A DNA stretch of 43,911 bases, from NCBI GenBank assembly GCA_009746045.1, contig RPFO01000231.1, forward strand, positions 1,106,388 to 1,150,298. Direction: 5' to 3'. Under the pieces are notes generated by a model. That model had not been told where the DNA came from. It ran no database searches and saw nothing but the letters and a program-made list of their open reading frames with translations. Positions within the stretch are counted from its first letter, which is position 1. Each line of letters begins with the position of its first letter. The DNA is from Mesostigma viride (lineage: Eukaryota > Streptophyta > Mesostigmatophyceae > Mesostigmatales > Mesostigmataceae). This document shows, piece after piece, positions 41,901 through 43,911 of the stretch. Made by a program: the position numbers and the translations under genes.

Positions 41901-42751
41901 TGGTCAGAGCACACAATGGGCGTGTCAAACACTCGGGTGTCCAGAACCAAGGTGCACCTGCATGGGCTGCCGTACCACCACGTAGTCCAGACAGGCCTGA
42001 CGGCCGTTAGGGCCACGAAAAGTGACCAAGTCCTGTGAGGGACGTTGGAAGTGGCAGTTGACAGCAACCATCCCGCTATCCCGCAAAAAGGCAGAAAACA
42101 GGGGAGTGTTGTCGTTAGCAGCCGTGCTGGCAGGCGCAAAGCGGCTGCCAGCGCCAGTGCCCACGGGGAGCGTGGCATTATTGGCGTCGAGCAGCATAAC
42201 CAAAAAGTGGCCCCCTCAAGGCTATGCAAGTCCTCGAAGAACTTCTGGCGTTCCAACTCAGGTAGACCACTATTGGGTGCGTGGCCCACCCCCACCGTGA
42301 GGTGGTGTTTAGACCGCCCCTTGACGGAGGTGATTTGTGCTACCGTAAGGCGTGGGGTTAGAAACTTAAGCGTGCTGAGGCTAGCAAATGCCAGCGGCGA
42401 ACACAAAAGACCAACACCACCTTGGCCTTGCGTACCGCTGCCAGCGAAGTAAAACCGCCAGCCACCCGCCAGGCGATCAGTGCTCACCATGCCAAGTGGC
42501 ACCGAGTGGCGATGCTCTTGCACGCCTAGAATAGATACACGATGGGCTATGCAGAAGGCAACGAGCTCTTCTACCCGGTAGCTATGGCCGTCGTCTGCTA
42601 GCAATGTGCCTGCATTGAAGTTGGCAAGGGCCAAGGATGCCTGCTGGCCCACCAGGGGAGAACGGCGATGGGTGATGGGGGTGGATGCAGTGGGGGGTGG
42701 GGGTGGGGATGGAACGGAAGGAAGGGGAGCGGAGGAAATAGTGCTTTTCAT
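38992..42751 (-). pseudogene. family B ORF2 (endonuclease-RT), frameshifted
   Basis: Read on the minus strand. The endonuclease is present (LANFNAGTL, GVQEHRHS, LLDANNATLP in another frame, CLDYVVVRQ, VCSDHRLVRA). The linker and RT come next (NPGNYRGVCL-like, GFRRGRNTVMAVF, FVDYIKA, QGCVLSPYLF, YADDTTLI near 40300), then TYGAEAWTL, GHLART and the ending KRRRRFDE with stop 38992-38994. Frame changes occur near 42200, 41900-41690, 40855 and 40485, and motif A reads KASD rather than KAFD. The ORF is also split by the insertion at 39124. It is inactive. Confidence 0.85.
39124..39559 (-). mobile_element. 5'-truncated family B copy inserted in family B
   Basis: Duplication GGAGAGAGAGGGGAT at 39109-39123 and 39560-39574. 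AT-rich tail, hairpin, stop at about 39265-39267, and the last codons of ORF2 up to GLAGPQRLG. A same-family nested insertion. Confidence 0.9.
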
Positions 42752-43035
42752 CGCATTTATTTTGTCCGGCAGGCGTAGGATGCAAGCCTGCCGCCTGCTC
42801 TGGGTATTCGGGGATGCTTAATTGCGCCAACGCAGAGGCGTAGAAAACCTAGCATGCGTTGGTGACATTGGGTGTTGCTAATCTTGCTGCTGAGAGCTGT
42901 CGTTCTAGCCCGAAATACCGGCACCACCACCATGTGTCTCAATCGACTGTTAGGTCGATGCATGGTAGTGGAACGGGGGACTATTTAGAGGCTGTCCCCG
43001 AAGCCTGTTAGCCGCGAGCCAACGAGGAAGGTTGT

Positions 43036-43830
43036 CTACCTACTGGCACCACCAGAGGCAGCACCCTTCTTGCTAGACACCTGACGAGACTCTGCTCCGG
43101 GGGTGTTAATCTGAACACCAGTAATCTGAACACCATTGAAGAATGCGGCAAAGGAGCCATCCTGAAGCAGACGCATCTTAACGCGCTTACCCGGTGCCTG
43201 TTGCTCCCGCGCCTCCCGGACGAGGGGGCTGTTCCACACCGCGCTCCTCGCCTTCTTCAGTTGAGCCGGCGTGTAGTCCTCGTCGATGCTGAAGTCGTTA
43301 GGCTGGAGGAGGAGACGACATGCTCCCAGCACGAGGCGTTTGTCATGCATGGAGGTCATGGTGACGACGACCAGGCCCAGAGGGCCTGGCAGCCGAATGG
43401 CTCGTTCAATGCTAATACGGTTCTGGAGCTGCAGCTTCCCCAGAAACGCTGGGCCGCGCAGCTCCTCGGCGAGTGAATGTGCTGTCTCATGTGCTGCCGC
43501 GCTGTCTGGAAGCTTTTGATTACCATATTGCGTTGGCGTTGCTGCACTGCATTCTGGGTGACCGCAGCGGTAGCGGCAGACTTGGCCGCCTGTTGAACCA
43601 TGGTGGTCAACTGCTTGCCGGTGACGTCGGCAAACGTGGTAGTTTTGGCGGGTGCTGCCATGGCTTTCTTCAGCTCCAGCAATTGTGCCGTCGCAGCTGC
43701 AGACGCCTCCATCAGGACCTTAAGGTCGCCCTGCACGGTCGTAAAAGACTGTGCGAGGTTCTGCAGCTGCACGGTAACATCGGTCGCGGGGGCTGGCCTG
43801 GCGATGGCCGTCGCCGGCAGCTCGGCGAGT
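43036..43830 (-). pseudogene. family B ORF1 (coiled coil, RRM-like, C-terminal domain), frameshifted
   Basis: Minus strand. The first segment (to about 43510) has VQLQNLAQSF, GDLKVLMEASAAATAQLLEL (coiled-coil-like) and then NMVIKSF. One base appears to be missing at about 43510. The other frame continues with a segment equivalent to an RRM (GKLQLQNRISIERAIRLPG, LGLVVVTM) and the C-terminal domain (FSIDEDYTPAQLKKAR, then DGSFAAFFNGVQI), ending at 43036. This order is that of L1 ORF1 nucleic-acid-binding proteins. Its 5' end is uncertain. Confidence 0.72.
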
Positions 43831-43911
43831 TCAGGGCAACACGAGATAAGACAGGCAAGTCGGCACTGTTCAACAGACCAACGAGGCCACTCATCAGATC
43901 GAGGGAGCGTC

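Larger units (their letters stand above)
38847..43911 (-). mobile_element. long decayed family B retrotransposon with ORF1 and ORF2, 5' end outside window
   Basis: The AT-rich tail at 38847-38873 and hairpin (about 38875-38904) mark its 3' end on the minus strand. ORF2 runs from about 42751 down to 38992, and ORF1 lies upstream of it (higher coordinates, 43036 to about 43830). The copy is interrupted at 39124-39559 by another family B fragment. It shows that family B has two ORFs, like L1-type elements, although its RT resembles RTE/RTEX. Confidence 0.85.

Overview
This looks like nuclear DNA of a green alga, most likely a chlorophyte near the volvocine/Chlamydomonadales group. The signs are GC-rich, low-complexity coding exons set in AT-richer introns, many GT-AG introns of 0.2-1.9 kb, a TGTAA polyadenylation signal downstream of the ribosomal protein gene, and abundant RTE/RTEX-like non-LTR retrotransposons. 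The species cannot be named from the sequence alone.

Layout. (1) Bases 1-11630 (+) hold the 3' part of a very large eight-exon gene. Spliced by eye, it encodes at least 1864 residues: one Tudor-like module, about 900 residues of disordered sequence, and a C-terminal tandem BRCT pair. This is the architecture of the DNA-damage mediators 53BP1, Rad9 and Crb2. (2) 12039-14255 and 15586-19448 are two nested retrotransposon clusters inserted into otherwise unique DNA, with target-site duplications readable at almost every level. The second cluster also holds a piggyBac-like element flanked by TTAA. (3) 20700-21578 (+) is an intronless gene of the C9orf78/Tls1 (HCA59) splicing and telomere family. 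(4) 22971-23613 is a diverged direct repeat, followed by retroelement debris at 23787-26800, including an inverted pair of ORF1 fragments. (5) 27020-32259 (+) is a family B retroelement split by a family A element whose 1210-residue endonuclease-RT ORF is intact. (6) RPS20 (32651-34063, -) and an MMTAG2/C1orf35 homologue (35001-38577, +) are divergent neighbours sharing an upstream region of about 0.9 kb. (7) 38847-43911 (-) is a longer but decayed family B element with ORF1 and ORF2, itself hit by another copy.

The host genes are information-processing genes: damage signalling, splicing, translation and a nuclear basic protein. Nothing suggests they form an operon or cluster. The retroelements form two main families, told apart by sequence and 3' end. 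Family A ends in a CACGTGAC/GTCACGTG hairpin plus a (TTAA)n tail. Family B and its short non-autonomous relatives end in a different hairpin plus AT-rich tails. The points most worth following up are the algal 53BP1-like protein, decoy copies of splice junctions inside introns, and the conserved 3' hairpins shared by autonomous and non-autonomous retroelements.
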